Assembly (NCBI GenBank): GCA_036389135.1
Contig: DASVQP010000052.1
Location: 1-64,000 of the forward strand
Reading direction: 5' to 3'
DNA: 64,000 bases
DNA from: Longimicrobium sp.
GTDB lineage: Bacteria; Gemmatimonadota; Gemmatimonadetes; Longimicrobiales; Longimicrobiaceae
Part shown: positions 54,275 through 62,708 of the stretch, piece by piece
Numbering within the stretch: position 1 is the first letter of the stretch
Layout: the number at the start of each line of letters is the position of its first letter
Program-made: the position numbers and the translations under genes
The notes under the pieces: model-generated
What the model was told of the DNA's origin: nothing
The model's input: the letters and a program-made list of their open reading frames with translations, nothing else
Database searches by the model: none

Positions 54275-56767
54275 TTGTTCGTCGAAGTCGCCCTTCCGCT
54301 CCCCCTTCCGCGCACCTTTACCTACCGGGTGCCGGACGAGATGCGCCCGGCCGCACAGCCGGGCGCGCGTGTTCTCGTGCCGTTCGGGAGCAAGGAAAAG
54401 ATCGGGTGGATCGACCGCGTGGTCGACGGCGAGCCAGGCGGCAAGGTGGAGCGGATCAAGCCGATCGCGGGGGTGCTCGAAGCGGTGCCCAGCGCCACCC
54501 CCGCCATCCTGGGGCTGTCGAGGTGGATCGCGGAGTACTACCTGGCGCCGCTCGGCCAGGTGCTGCGCACCGCGCTCCCCGCCGGGCTCACCGAGTCCAC
54601 CACGGATTACGTCGCGCTGGAGGACGGCGCGACCGTGGACGAAGAGAGCCTCTCGCCGCAGGAAGCCAAGCTCGTCCGCTGGCTGCAGAGCCGCGAGGGC
54701 CCGCAGCCCGTCGCCCGGCTGCGGCGCGACATGGGGGACCGCGCGTGGTGGCCCGTCATCCGCCGCCTCACCGATGCCGGGCTGGTGCGCGTGGACAGCG
54801 AGGGACCGCGCACCGCACCCCCGGTCCGCACCCGCCGCGTGGTGCGCATCGTCCGCCACGTCCCCTCGCTCCTGGAGCGCGAGGGGATCTTTGCGCGCGC
54901 CCCCCGCCAGCGCGAGGCGTACGAGATGCTGGAGGCGCTCGGCGGCCAGTCAGAGCTGAGCCACCTCACCGGCACCCTGGGCTTCTCCAGCACGGTCGTG
55001 AAGGGGCTGGTGGAGAAGGGGCTCGCCGCGGTGGCCGACGAGGAGGTGTCGCGCGACCCATACGCCAACATCGAGGTCGGCGCCGCACCCAAGCTGCGGC
55101 CGACCCCGGCGCAGGCCGGCATCATCCGCCGCCTCACCGCCGCCACGCGCACCGCCGACCCCGGCACCTTTCTGCTGCGCGGCGTCACCGGCTCCGGCAA
55201 GACGCTGGTCTACATCGAGCTGCTGCGCGAAGTGGTGGAGCGGCAGGGGAAGACCGCCATCGTTCTGGTCCCCGAGATCGCGCTCACGCCGCAGACGGTG
55301 GGGCGCTTCAAGGCCGTCTTCGGCGACCGCGTGGCCGTGCTGCACTCCGCCCTCTCCGACGGCGAGCGCTACGACGAGTGGCGCTCCCTGCGCGCCGGCG
55401 AGAAGCAGATCGTAGTGGGTGCCCGCTCGGCCGTCTTCGCGCCGCTGTCCAACCTAGGCGCCATCGTGGTGGACGAGGAGCACGAGTCCTCGTACAAGCA
55501 GGCCGACGCGCCGCGCTACCACGCCCGCGAAGTCGCCGTGGTGCGCGCGCACATCGAGGGCGCCGTCTGTCTGCTGGGCTCCGCCACCCCCGCTCTGGAA
55601 AGCTGGACCAACGCGCAGACCGGCAAGTACACCCTCGTCGAACTCCCCGAGCGCGTCGGCGGCCAGCCCCTCCCCCCCATCCGCATCGTCGACCTGCGCC
55701 AGGAGCGCAAGCGGCAAAAGGAGACCGCCGGCCCGCTGCAGAAGGCCGACATGGGCCCCATCATCCTCGCCGACGTGCTGGTGAACGCCGTCCACGAGCG
55801 GATACGGCTCGAGGAGCAGACGATCCTCCTGCTGAACCGCCGCGGCTACGCCAGCTTCGTGCAGTGCCGCGACTGCGGGCTGGTGTGGCACTGCCCCAAC
55901 TGCAACGTGTCGCTGACCTTCCACCGGCGGCGGGGCCTGCTGACCTGCCACTACTGCCTGCACGAGGAGCAGTCGCCAAAGTCGTGCACGGCGTGCGGCT
56001 CCATGGACCTGAGCTTCCGCGGCGTGGGCACGGAGCAGGTGGAGCGCTCGGTGGGGGAGGCGTTCCCCTCCGCCCGCATCGCGCGGATGGACGTGGACAC
56101 CACGGGCGGCAAGTGGGCGCACCACGACATCCTGGGCCGCGTGGAGCGCCGCGAGGTGGACATCCTCCTCGGCACGCAGATGATCGCCAAGGGCCTCGAC
56201 TTCCCCAACGTGACGCTCGTCGGCGTCATCAACGCCGACGTGGGGATCAACCTCCCCGACTTTCGCGCCACGGAGCGCACCTTCCAACTACTGACGCAGG
56301 TGGCTGGGCGGGCGGGGCGCGGGCCGAAGGGCGGGGAGGTGTTCATCCAGACGGCGCTCCCCAGCCACTACGCCATCGAGAGCGCCACGGACCACGACTT
56401 CGTGGGCTTCGCCGGCCGTGAGCTGGAGGCGCGCCGCGAGCCCAGCTACCCGCCGCACTCACGCTTGGTGAACGTGGTGATCAGCGGCCTTGAGGAGGCC
56501 CCCACCCAGGAGCTCGCCGTCGCCGCCGCCGAGTGGGTCCAGGGCCTCCTGGCCACACGCAAGCTGGCGGAGGTGGCGCTGGTAGGCCCCGCGCCGTGCC
56601 CCATCGACCGCATCCGCAACCGCTGGCGCTGGCACTTCCTCCTGCGCTCCGGCAGCTCCAAGCTCCTGGGCGAGGTCGCGCGCTACTTCCACGAGCGCTT
56701 CGACATCCCCAAGAACAAGGCGGATTTGCGGCTGGCGCTGGATCGGGATCCGGTGGCGCTGTTGTAG
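54275..56767 (+). CDS. priA: Primosomal protein N' (replication restart helicase PriA)
   Basis: Superfamily 2 helicase that reloads the replisome at stalled forks. The 830-residue protein has the N-terminal 3'-DNA-end binding domain (FVEVALPLPLPRTFTYRVP), winged helix, helicase core with Walker A RGVTGSGKTLVY and DEEH box VVDEEHESSYKQ, and the paired zinc fingers CRDCGLVWHCPNCNVSLTFH and CHYC...SCTACG. The C-terminal domain follows. The start is TTG at 54275, directly after the CCCCATT tract; no ATG is available in frame nearby. Length is normal. Confidence 0.96.
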   Translation: MFVEVALPLPLPRTFTYRVPDEMRPAAQPGARVLVPFGSKEKIGWIDRVVDGEPGGKVERIKPIAGVLEAVPSATPAILGLSRWIAEYYLAPLGQVLRTALPAGLTESTTDYVALEDGATVDEESLSPQEAKLVRWLQSREGPQPVARLRRDMGDRAWWPVIRRLTDAGLVRVDSEGPRTAPPVRTRRVVRIVRHVPSLLEREGIFARAPRQREAYEMLEALGGQSELSHLTGTLGFSSTVVKGLVEKGLAAVADEEVSRDPYANIEVGAAPKLRPTPAQAGIIRRLTAATRTADPGTFLLRGVTGSGKTLVYIELLREVVERQGKTAIVLVPEIALTPQTVGRFKAVFGDRVAVLHSALSDGERYDEWRSLRAGEKQIVVGARSAVFAPLSNLGAIVVDEEHESSYKQADAPRYHAREVAVVRAHIEGAVCLLGSATPALESWTNAQTGKYTLVELPERVGGQPLPPIRIVDLRQERKRQKETAGPLQKADMGPIILADVLVNAVHERIRLEEQTILLLNRRGYASFVQCRDCGLVWHCPNCNVSLTFHRRRGLLTCHYCLHEEQSPKSCTACGSMDLSFRGVGTEQVERSVGEAFPSARIARMDVDTTGGKWAHHDILGRVERREVDILLGTQMIAKGLDFPNVTLVGVINADVGINLPDFRATERTFQLLTQVAGRAGRGPKGGEVFIQTALPSHYAIESATDHDFVGFAGRELEARREPSYPPHSRLVNVVISGLEEAPTQELAVAAAEWVQGLLATRKLAEVALVGPAPCPIDRIRNRWRWHFLLRSGSSKLLGEVARYFHERFDIPKNKADLRLALDRDPVALL

Positions 56768-56774
56768 AGGCCCC

Positions 56775-57144
56775 CACCCCCCCAACCCCCCTCTCCCGAT
56801 AACAGGAGAGGCTGGCGCCTCTGCTATCGAGAGAGGGGGGAGCTTTTCAGCGCATGCCGCGACATCCGTGGTAGGGGCGCGATTCATCGCGCCCACCCTC
56901 TGCGTGTCTCGACCTCTTCGTAACGCCCAAATCTCGTAGGGGCAGACCTGCGTGTCTGCCCTCCCTCGCCGCCACTTCGACCCTCGCCCCACACACCAAC
57001 ACCATGTAGGGGCCGCCCCACGTGGCTGCCCGTGCCTTCCCCCGCGCCGCCCGTGCGCCACACATCGATCTATGCAAACCCCCTCCCCAGGCAGTTTCGG
57101 GGGAGGGGGATGCATCGCGGAGCGACGCTGTGGGAGAGGCCCCC
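56775..57144. repeat. Composite GTAGGGGC hairpin array, locus 7 (family B)
   Basis: The gap between converging priA and the M20 peptidase gene holds CCCCTCTCCCGATAACAGG / TATCGAGAGAGGGG, GTAGGGGCGCGATTCATCGC, GTAGGGGCAGACCTGCGTGT, GTAGGGGCCGCCCCACGTGG and CCCTCCCCAGGCAGTTTCGG with GGGAGGGGG. Module order equals that of locus 2. No gene is seen. Confidence 0.78.
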
Positions 57145-58389
57145 CTACCGCACCCCCGCCAGCGCCAGCACCAGCAGCAGCGCCCACTGCGTCCCCTTTT
57201 CGCTCCCCTTCGAATCCCAGCTCTCCGCCAGCGAGTGCGCGCCCTGGCCGGTGCCGCCCGCGTCGATGGTCAGCGATGAAATGCCGAGGGAGATTGGGAT
57301 GTTGGCGTCGGTGCTGGAGGGGCTGGCTTCCGGAGTGAATCCCAGGCGCTCGCCGGCCGCGCGCGCGGCGCGGACGATGGGGGCGTCGTCGCGCTGGGTG
57401 CCGGCGGGGCGGGTGCCGGTGCGCTGCACGTCCACCGTCAGGCGCACGGTGTCCGCCCAGCGGGCGTTCTCCTCCTCCACCGCCTGGCGCACGGCGGCGT
57501 GGAAGCGGCGGTCCACCGAGTCCAGCGCGGCCGGGTTCACCGAGCGCATGTCCACCAGCATGCTCGCCTCGCCCGCGATGGCGTTCACCGAGGTGCCGCC
57601 CTGCACCACGCCCACGCTGAAGGTGACCTTGGGCTCGGCGGGGACCTGGAAGTCGGCGATCCTGGCGATGGCGCGGCCGAGGGCGTGCGTCGGGTTTGGC
57701 ATCCCGAAGTCGCTGTAGCTGTGGCCGCCGGGACCCTTGTAGGCCACCCGGTAGCGGTAGCTCCCCACCGCGTCCTTGGTCATCGTGTAGCCGGTGCCGT
57801 CCACCGAGATGAAGTGCGTGACGCGCCCTCGCAGCTCCTTCTCGAACAGGTGGCGCACCCCGCGCAGGTCGCCCGCCCCCTCCTCGCCCACGGTGCCGAC
57901 GAAGAGCACGGTGCCGCGCGTGCGGATCTGCGCGTCGTTCATGGCCCGCGCCACCGCGAGCACCACGGCCAGCCCGCGGCAGTCGTCGCCGATGCCGGGG
58001 CCGCGCAGGAGGGTGCCCTCGCGCTTCACCCGCACGTCCGTTCCCTCGGGGAAGACGGTGTCCAGGTGGCCGGAGATGACGATCACCGGCTGGCCGGGCT
58101 CGCCGGGGCGCTCGCCGATCACGTTGCCCACGGAGTCGATGCGGATGTTGCGCAGCCCCAGCGCCTCCATGCGGCGGCGGTAGTCGGCGGCGCGGCGGGC
58201 CTCCTTGAAGGGCGGCGCCTCGATCTCGCAGATGGCGATCTGCTCCTCGATGGTCTGCGGCTCCGTACGCGCCACGAAGGCGAGCGCCTGCCGCACGCGC
58301 GGCCCGTCAGGCACGGACGCGGGCTGCTGGGCGGCGAGCGGGCCGGCGAGGATCGCGGCGGCGAGGGCGGCGTGGAGCTTCGGGCGCAT
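57145..58389 (-). CDS. Exported M20-family metallopeptidase
   Basis: A 414-residue exported aminoacylase/carboxypeptidase-type enzyme. The signal peptide (1-21) ends AAQQ. Active-site zinc motifs are SGHLDTVF (His, Asp), GIGDDCRG (bridging Asp), VGEEGAGD (Glu pair) and the final GGTGQGAHSLAE (His). The dimerisation domain carries GPGGHSYSDFG. Ligands are complete. Substrate specificity cannot be told. The ATG at 58389 gives the signal peptide; the frame continues upstream 132 codons without plausibility. Confidence 0.9.
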   Translation of the reverse strand: MRPKLHAALAAAILAGPLAAQQPASVPDGPRVRQALAFVARTEPQTIEEQIAICEIEAPPFKEARRAADYRRRMEALGLRNIRIDSVGNVIGERPGEPGQPVIVISGHLDTVFPEGTDVRVKREGTLLRGPGIGDDCRGLAVVLAVARAMNDAQIRTRGTVLFVGTVGEEGAGDLRGVRHLFEKELRGRVTHFISVDGTGYTMTKDAVGSYRYRVAYKGPGGHSYSDFGMPNPTHALGRAIARIADFQVPAEPKVTFSVGVVQGGTSVNAIAGEASMLVDMRSVNPAALDSVDRRFHAAVRQAVEEENARWADTVRLTVDVQRTGTRPAGTQRDDAPIVRAARAAGERLGFTPEASPSSTDANIPISLGISSLTIDAGGTGQGAHSLAESWDSKGSEKGTQWALLLVLALAGVR

Positions 58390-58505
58390 GTCGATCGAGT
58401 GCAGAGTGAACGCGTGTGAGCGGCCCCAAGGTAGCGCGGGGCGCACGCGCCGGGACAGGGGACGGACGTGAAGAGGGCGGACCGCCGTGGTGGCGACCCG
58501 CCCTA

Positions 58506-59126
58506 TCAGGACAGCAGCGCGAGGTGGCGTTCCCCGTCTTGAGAGTGCTCCGCGTCGCGCGTCTCGGCCTCGCGGTCGTGGCGGCGCAGCGCCTCCAGCA
58601 CCTCTTCGCCGTAGAACATGGCGATGTACTTCGCCTGCACGTCGGTCACGCGGCGCACCGCCCACACCAGCTCCACGTAGTTGGGCTCGCGCGGTGAAGT
58701 GTGCAGCACCATCCCGCACTCCTCGGGAAGGTGGTTCCCCTTGCGGTTGTTGCAGTGCGAGCACGCCGTGGCGACGTTCTCCCACACGTTGTCGCCGCCG
58801 CGCGAGAGCGGGTGCACGTGGTCGCGCGTCAGGAACTCGCGCCCGCGCAGCGTGCCGCGGTGCCGCAGGCAGTACTGGCAGCGGTAGCCGTCGCGCGCAA
58901 AGAGGAAGGTGTTGGTGACCTGCCGGCGGAACCTGCGCGGGACGTGCACGTAGCGCTTCAGGCGGATCACCAGGGGACAGGCGATCCGCGAGCGTTCCGA
59001 GCGGAAAATTCGTGCGTCGTCCGCCTCCAGCACCTCCGCCTTCCTCTCCAGCACGAGCCGCAGGGCCCGCTCCACCGGGAGGATGGTGAGAGGTTCAAAG
59101 GATGCGTTGAGTGCCAAACACCCCAT
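58506..59126 (-). CDS. HNH endonuclease family protein
   Basis: A 206-residue protein with a classic HNH fold: FARDGYRCQYCLR, then TRDHVHPLSRGGDNVWENVATA (the His-Asn core) and a second zinc pair in CSHCNNRKGNHLPEE. The N-terminus MGCLALNASFEPLTILP and VLVLERKAEVLE is the typical lead of stand-alone cellular HNH proteins found beside housekeeping genes. Its natural substrate is unknown; a repair or genome-maintenance role is as likely as mobility. The start is ATG 59126; the frame extends upstream into a non-conserved part. Confidence 0.9.
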   Translation of the reverse strand: MGCLALNASFEPLTILPVERALRLVLERKAEVLEADDARIFRSERSRIACPLVIRLKRYVHVPRRFRRQVTNTFLFARDGYRCQYCLRHRGTLRGREFLTRDHVHPLSRGGDNVWENVATACSHCNNRKGNHLPEECGMVLHTSPREPNYVELVWAVRRVTDVQAKYIAMFYGEEVLEALRRHDREAETRDAEHSQDGERHLALLS

Positions 59127-59245
59127 ACGGTGAGCCCTCTTGGCGGCTGGATGCCTGTGCGCGGCTGTAGCGCGAGCCTGATGACCGCAAGTTGAAGATG
59201 CTTGAAGCTGCAAGGACGGTCAAGGCAGGAACTGCAACGGCGGCA

Positions 59246-59331
59246 TCACACAGAGCCGCAGAGGGGAACCACAAGATGAAACCGAAGGAGGTTCTCTGCG
59301 CCTCGTAGTTCCCTCTGCGCCCTCTGTGTGA
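59246..59331. repeat. TCACACAGAG palindromic element, copy 3 (family A)
   Basis: Ends TCACACAGAG and CTCTGTGTGA are perfect inverted repeats; the interior holds CGCAGAGGGGAACC and GGTTCTCTGCGCC. It lies between two minus-strand genes. Confidence 0.78.
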
Positions 59332-59336
59332 TGGTG

Positions 59337-59834
59337 TTACGGCGTCGGCGGTGCGCCGGCGCTGTCGGGCGGGGGCGGGCGCTTGATCTGCGGGCGCGGC
59401 TCCGGCGTCTGGTATCCGCCTGGCGGGCCGGAGGGCGGTGCGGGGCGGCTTACCGGCGGAGGAGGCGGCATCGGCGGCGCAGGGTTGGTGGCGGGCGGCG
59501 GCGGAGGGGGCGCGACGTAGGGGCGGTGCGGCGGCTTCGGGCGGTTCACCGAGTCCGCGGCGTCCGCGCGGCGCGAGATCTCGGTCCACGTCTCGGCCAG
59601 GAGCTCCGGGTTTTCCTTGTGCGCCTGCAGCCACGCCGTCAGCTGCGCGGGCGTCACCTTCTCCTTGCGCAGCGCGCGCGCGCGGAGCGTGTCTACCTGC
59701 CGCGCCGTGTCGCTCACCGCGCGCAGGGCCACGTTGGCGCGGATGAACTGCTCTCGGGAAATGCCTCCGCTCGCGCCTTCGGTTCCGCAGGCGGCGAGCA
59801 GCAGGGCGAGCAGGGCGGATCGGTGGAGCTTCAC
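59337..59834 (-). CDS. Small lipoprotein with a proline-rich tail
   Basis: A 165-residue lipoprotein (lipobox LAAC, Cys16). Residues 20-95 form a helical domain (ISREQFIRANVALRAVSDTA, VTPAQLTAWLQAHKENPELL). Residues about 98-165 are more than half proline (several PPPP runs), a likely extended spacer reaching across the envelope. No family recognised. It is divergent from the M14 carboxypeptidase gene, 156 bases away, so the two may share a promoter region. Confidence 0.75.
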   Translation of the reverse strand: MKLHRSALLALLLAACGTEGASGGISREQFIRANVALRAVSDTARQVDTLRARALRKEKVTPAQLTAWLQAHKENPELLAETWTEISRRADAADSVNRPKPPHRPYVAPPPPPPATNPAPPMPPPPPVSRPAPPSGPPGGYQTPEPRPQIKRPPPPDSAGAPPTP

Positions 59835-59990
59835 GGGCGCATGGGCTGGACGGGAGCGAGGCGGCGGTCGGGTGGAGCGTACCCGCCGGGGCGGACGGTG
59901 TCAAGCCGCGTTGCGCGCCCCCACGGGGCCGCGTAGCTTGCGCGCGGGCACCCTCCCGACCGCGCCCCACGCACCCATACGACCACACGC

Positions 59991-62504
59991 ATGGCACTTC
60001 GCACGCTTCTCCTGGCGGCCGCGCTCCTCGGCACCGCGTCCGGGCTCCGGGCGCAGGCGGATCCACCCTCCCCAGCGCAGGTGCTGGGCTACCAGCTCGG
60101 TGAGCGCTTCACCCCGTACGCGGGCGTGCAGCAGTACGCCCGCGCGCTGGATGCCGCCTCGCCGCGGGTGGAGTACCGCCCCTACGGCCAGACGTACGAG
60201 GGGCGCGAGCTCTTCCAGATGGTCATCGCCACGCCCGAGAACCTGGCGCGGCTGGACGCCATCCTTGCCGCCAACGCCGAGCTGACCCGCCCCGAGACGA
60301 CGGCGGAGCGCGCGCGGCAGATCGCCGCGTCCAACCCGGCGGTGGTGTACTTCAGCTACGGCGTGCACGGCAACGAGAGCTCGTCCAGCGAGGCGGCGCT
60401 GTACACGGCCTACGACCTAGCCCGCGACGCGGCCGAGGTGCGCGGCGTCCTGCAGTCGCTGGTGGTCATCATCGACCCCGTCGCCAACCCGGACGGGCGC
60501 GACCGCTACGTGCAGTGGTACCGATCGGTTCGCGGCGCGGAGCCCAACCTCAACGCCGTGTCGCGCGAGCACCGCGAGCCGTGGCCGGGCGGGCGCTTCA
60601 ACCACTACCTCTTTGACCTGAACCGCGACTGGTCGTGGTCCACGCAGGTGGAGACGCGGGCGCGGCTGGCCACCTGGTTCCGCTACAACCCGCAGGTGCA
60701 CGTCGATTTCCACGAGATGTACTACAACTCGTCGTACTTCTTCTTCCCGGCGTCGGCGCCCATCAACCCCATCTACCCGCAGCACATCCTGGCCTGGGGG
60801 AAGCGCTTCGGGCAGGAGAACGCGCGCACCTTCGACGCGCAGGGCTGGGCCTACTATACGGGGGAGGCGTTCGACCTCTTCTACCCCGGCTACGGCGACT
60901 CGTGGCCGTCGCTCACGGGCGCGGTGGGGATGACGTACGAGCAGGCGGGGCACGGCGCGGCGGGGCAGGCGGTGATCCAGGAGTCGGGCGACACGCTGAC
61001 GCTGCGTGACCGCGCGCTCCACCACCACGCCAGCGGCCAGGCCACCCTGCGCACCGCCGCCGCCGGCAAGGCGCAGCTGCTGATGGACTACGCCGCCGGG
61101 CAGCGCACCGTCGGCCAGGGCGAGCGCGACTTCCTCCTGGTGCCGGGCACCGATCCCAGCCGCATCGAGTCGCTGGTGGCGCACCTCCGCCGCCAGGGGA
61201 TCGAGGTGGAGCGCGCTTCCGCCGGCTTCCGCGCGGGCACGACGGCGTACCCGGGCTTCCCGGCGCGCAGCGACTTCCCCGCGGGCACCTACCGCGTGCG
61301 CGCACGCCAGCCGCTGGGCCGCCTCGCCATCACCCTGCTGCAGCCGGAGACGGTGCTCAAGGCCGAGTACTCGTACGACGTCAGCGCCTGGTCGCTTCCG
61401 TACGCCTACGGGGTGGCCGCCTACCGCGCGACGGGCGGCGGTACCGGATGGACCCCCGTGCGCACCACCGGCACCGAGACGCTGACGGCCGGCTCGGCGC
61501 CGCAGCCCAGCGCGTTCGGCTACCTGGTGGCGCCGGGCGAGCAGGCGTCGCGCGGCGTCGTCAGCCTACTGCGCGCCGGCGGCCGGGCGCGGGTGCTCGG
61601 CAAGCCCTCCACCTTTGCGGGCCGCCGCTACCCGGCGGGGACGTGGTTCATCCCCGCGCGCGGCAACGACTCGCTCCAGGTGCGCCTCACCCGCGTCGGC
61701 CTCGGAAGCGTCGCGATCCCCATCTCCAGCGGCCTCAGCGAGGGCGGCATCGACCTGGGGAGCGAGAACGTCGCCAACATCAAGCTGCCGCGCGTCGCCG
61801 TCGTCTCGGGCGAGGGGGTGAGCCCGACGTCGTTCGGCGCGCACTGGTTCTTTCTCGACCAGCAGCTCGGCGTACCCTTCGACGCCGTCCAGGCCACCGA
61901 TCTGGCCTCGGCCGACCTCTCGGACTACCAGGTGATCGTGCTCCCCGACGCATCGCCGCGCGCGGTCAGGGACGCGACCGACGCGCTCAAGGCGTGGGTG
62001 CAGCGCGGCGGGCGCCTGGTGGCCATCGCCGGGGGCGCGGAGGCGATCGCGGGGATGGCCGAGGTCAAGCTGCGCGAGGCCGGGCGCGACACGGGGAACG
62101 CGCGCACCCGCTATCTGGCGGGGCGCGAGGAGCGGGAGCGGCAGGAGTGGCGCCAGGAGGTCCCCGGCACCATCCTCCCGCTGCGGCTGGACCCGGCGCA
62201 CCCGCTGGCCTTCGGCGCGGGGCTGGACGGGCGTCCGGGCGAGACCTTTACGCTGCACCAGGGCACCACGGTCTTCGAGCCCGCCGAGAACCTGGAGACG
62301 GTCGCCTACCTCCCGCGGAACCCCGCGCGCATCTCCGGCGTCATCTCCCCCGAGAACCTGCGCCGCCTCGGTGAGGGCTCCGTCGTCGCGACCCGGCGCA
62401 TGGGGCAGGGCAGCGTCGTTCTCTTCGCCGACGATCCGCTGTTTCGGTTGTTCTGGCGCTCGATGCAGCCGCTGTACGTGAACGCGCTGCTGATGGGGCC
62501 GTGA
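59991..62504 (+). CDS. Exported M14-family zinc carboxypeptidase
   Basis: An 837-residue exported peptidase. The signal peptide (1-22) ends LRAQA. The M14 domain (about 35-330) has zinc ligands His126 and Glu129 in GVHGNESSS, and a His in VHVDFHEMYYNSS (237 or 241); the substrate Arg is in FDLNRDWSW. The C-terminal 450 residues include a gatase/DJ-1-like domain (VAVVSGEGVSPTSFGAHWFF, VIVLPDASPRAV). This large two-domain M14 type is common in this kind of bacterium and probably digests exogenous peptides. A family A repeat follows. Confidence 0.92.
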   Translation: MALRTLLLAAALLGTASGLRAQADPPSPAQVLGYQLGERFTPYAGVQQYARALDAASPRVEYRPYGQTYEGRELFQMVIATPENLARLDAILAANAELTRPETTAERARQIAASNPAVVYFSYGVHGNESSSSEAALYTAYDLARDAAEVRGVLQSLVVIIDPVANPDGRDRYVQWYRSVRGAEPNLNAVSREHREPWPGGRFNHYLFDLNRDWSWSTQVETRARLATWFRYNPQVHVDFHEMYYNSSYFFFPASAPINPIYPQHILAWGKRFGQENARTFDAQGWAYYTGEAFDLFYPGYGDSWPSLTGAVGMTYEQAGHGAAGQAVIQESGDTLTLRDRALHHHASGQATLRTAAAGKAQLLMDYAAGQRTVGQGERDFLLVPGTDPSRIESLVAHLRRQGIEVERASAGFRAGTTAYPGFPARSDFPAGTYRVRARQPLGRLAITLLQPETVLKAEYSYDVSAWSLPYAYGVAAYRATGGGTGWTPVRTTGTETLTAGSAPQPSAFGYLVAPGEQASRGVVSLLRAGGRARVLGKPSTFAGRRYPAGTWFIPARGNDSLQVRLTRVGLGSVAIPISSGLSEGGIDLGSENVANIKLPRVAVVSGEGVSPTSFGAHWFFLDQQLGVPFDAVQATDLASADLSDYQVIVLPDASPRAVRDATDALKAWVQRGGRLVAIAGGAEAIAGMAEVKLREAGRDTGNARTRYLAGREERERQEWRQEVPGTILPLRLDPAHPLAFGAGLDGRPGETFTLHQGTTVFEPAENLETVAYLPRNPARISGVISPENLRRLGEGSVVATRRMGQGSVVLFADDPLFRLFWRSMQPLYVNALLMGP

Positions 62505-62525
62505 GGGAGGTGCGTTGAAATAGCA

Positions 62526-62608
62526 TCACACAGAGATCACAGAGGGAACTACAAGGCGCAGAGGAAACCCTTTTCTGTTCTTGCTGTACCCTCTGTGTCT
62601 CTGTGTGA
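62526..62608. repeat. TCACACAGAG palindromic element, copy 4 (family A)
   Basis: Ends TCACACAGAG and CTCTGTGTGA are perfect inverted repeats, with ATCACAGAGGGAAC and TACCCTCTGTGTC just inside. It lies between the M14 and M16 genes. Confidence 0.78.
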
Positions 62609-62708
62609 AACCGCCGTTTCGGCCGGCGCGCATTGACGCCGGCCATGTGCGGCGCAACCTTTCCGCTGCCCCTTTCGGACCGTCCTACCTACTCCCCCCC
62701 CGCTCCCT

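Noticed and set aside
58506-59126. Homing endonuclease or group I intron product
   Set aside because: The HNH protein has the form of stand-alone cellular HNH proteins, and no intron-like structure or interrupted gene surrounds it.
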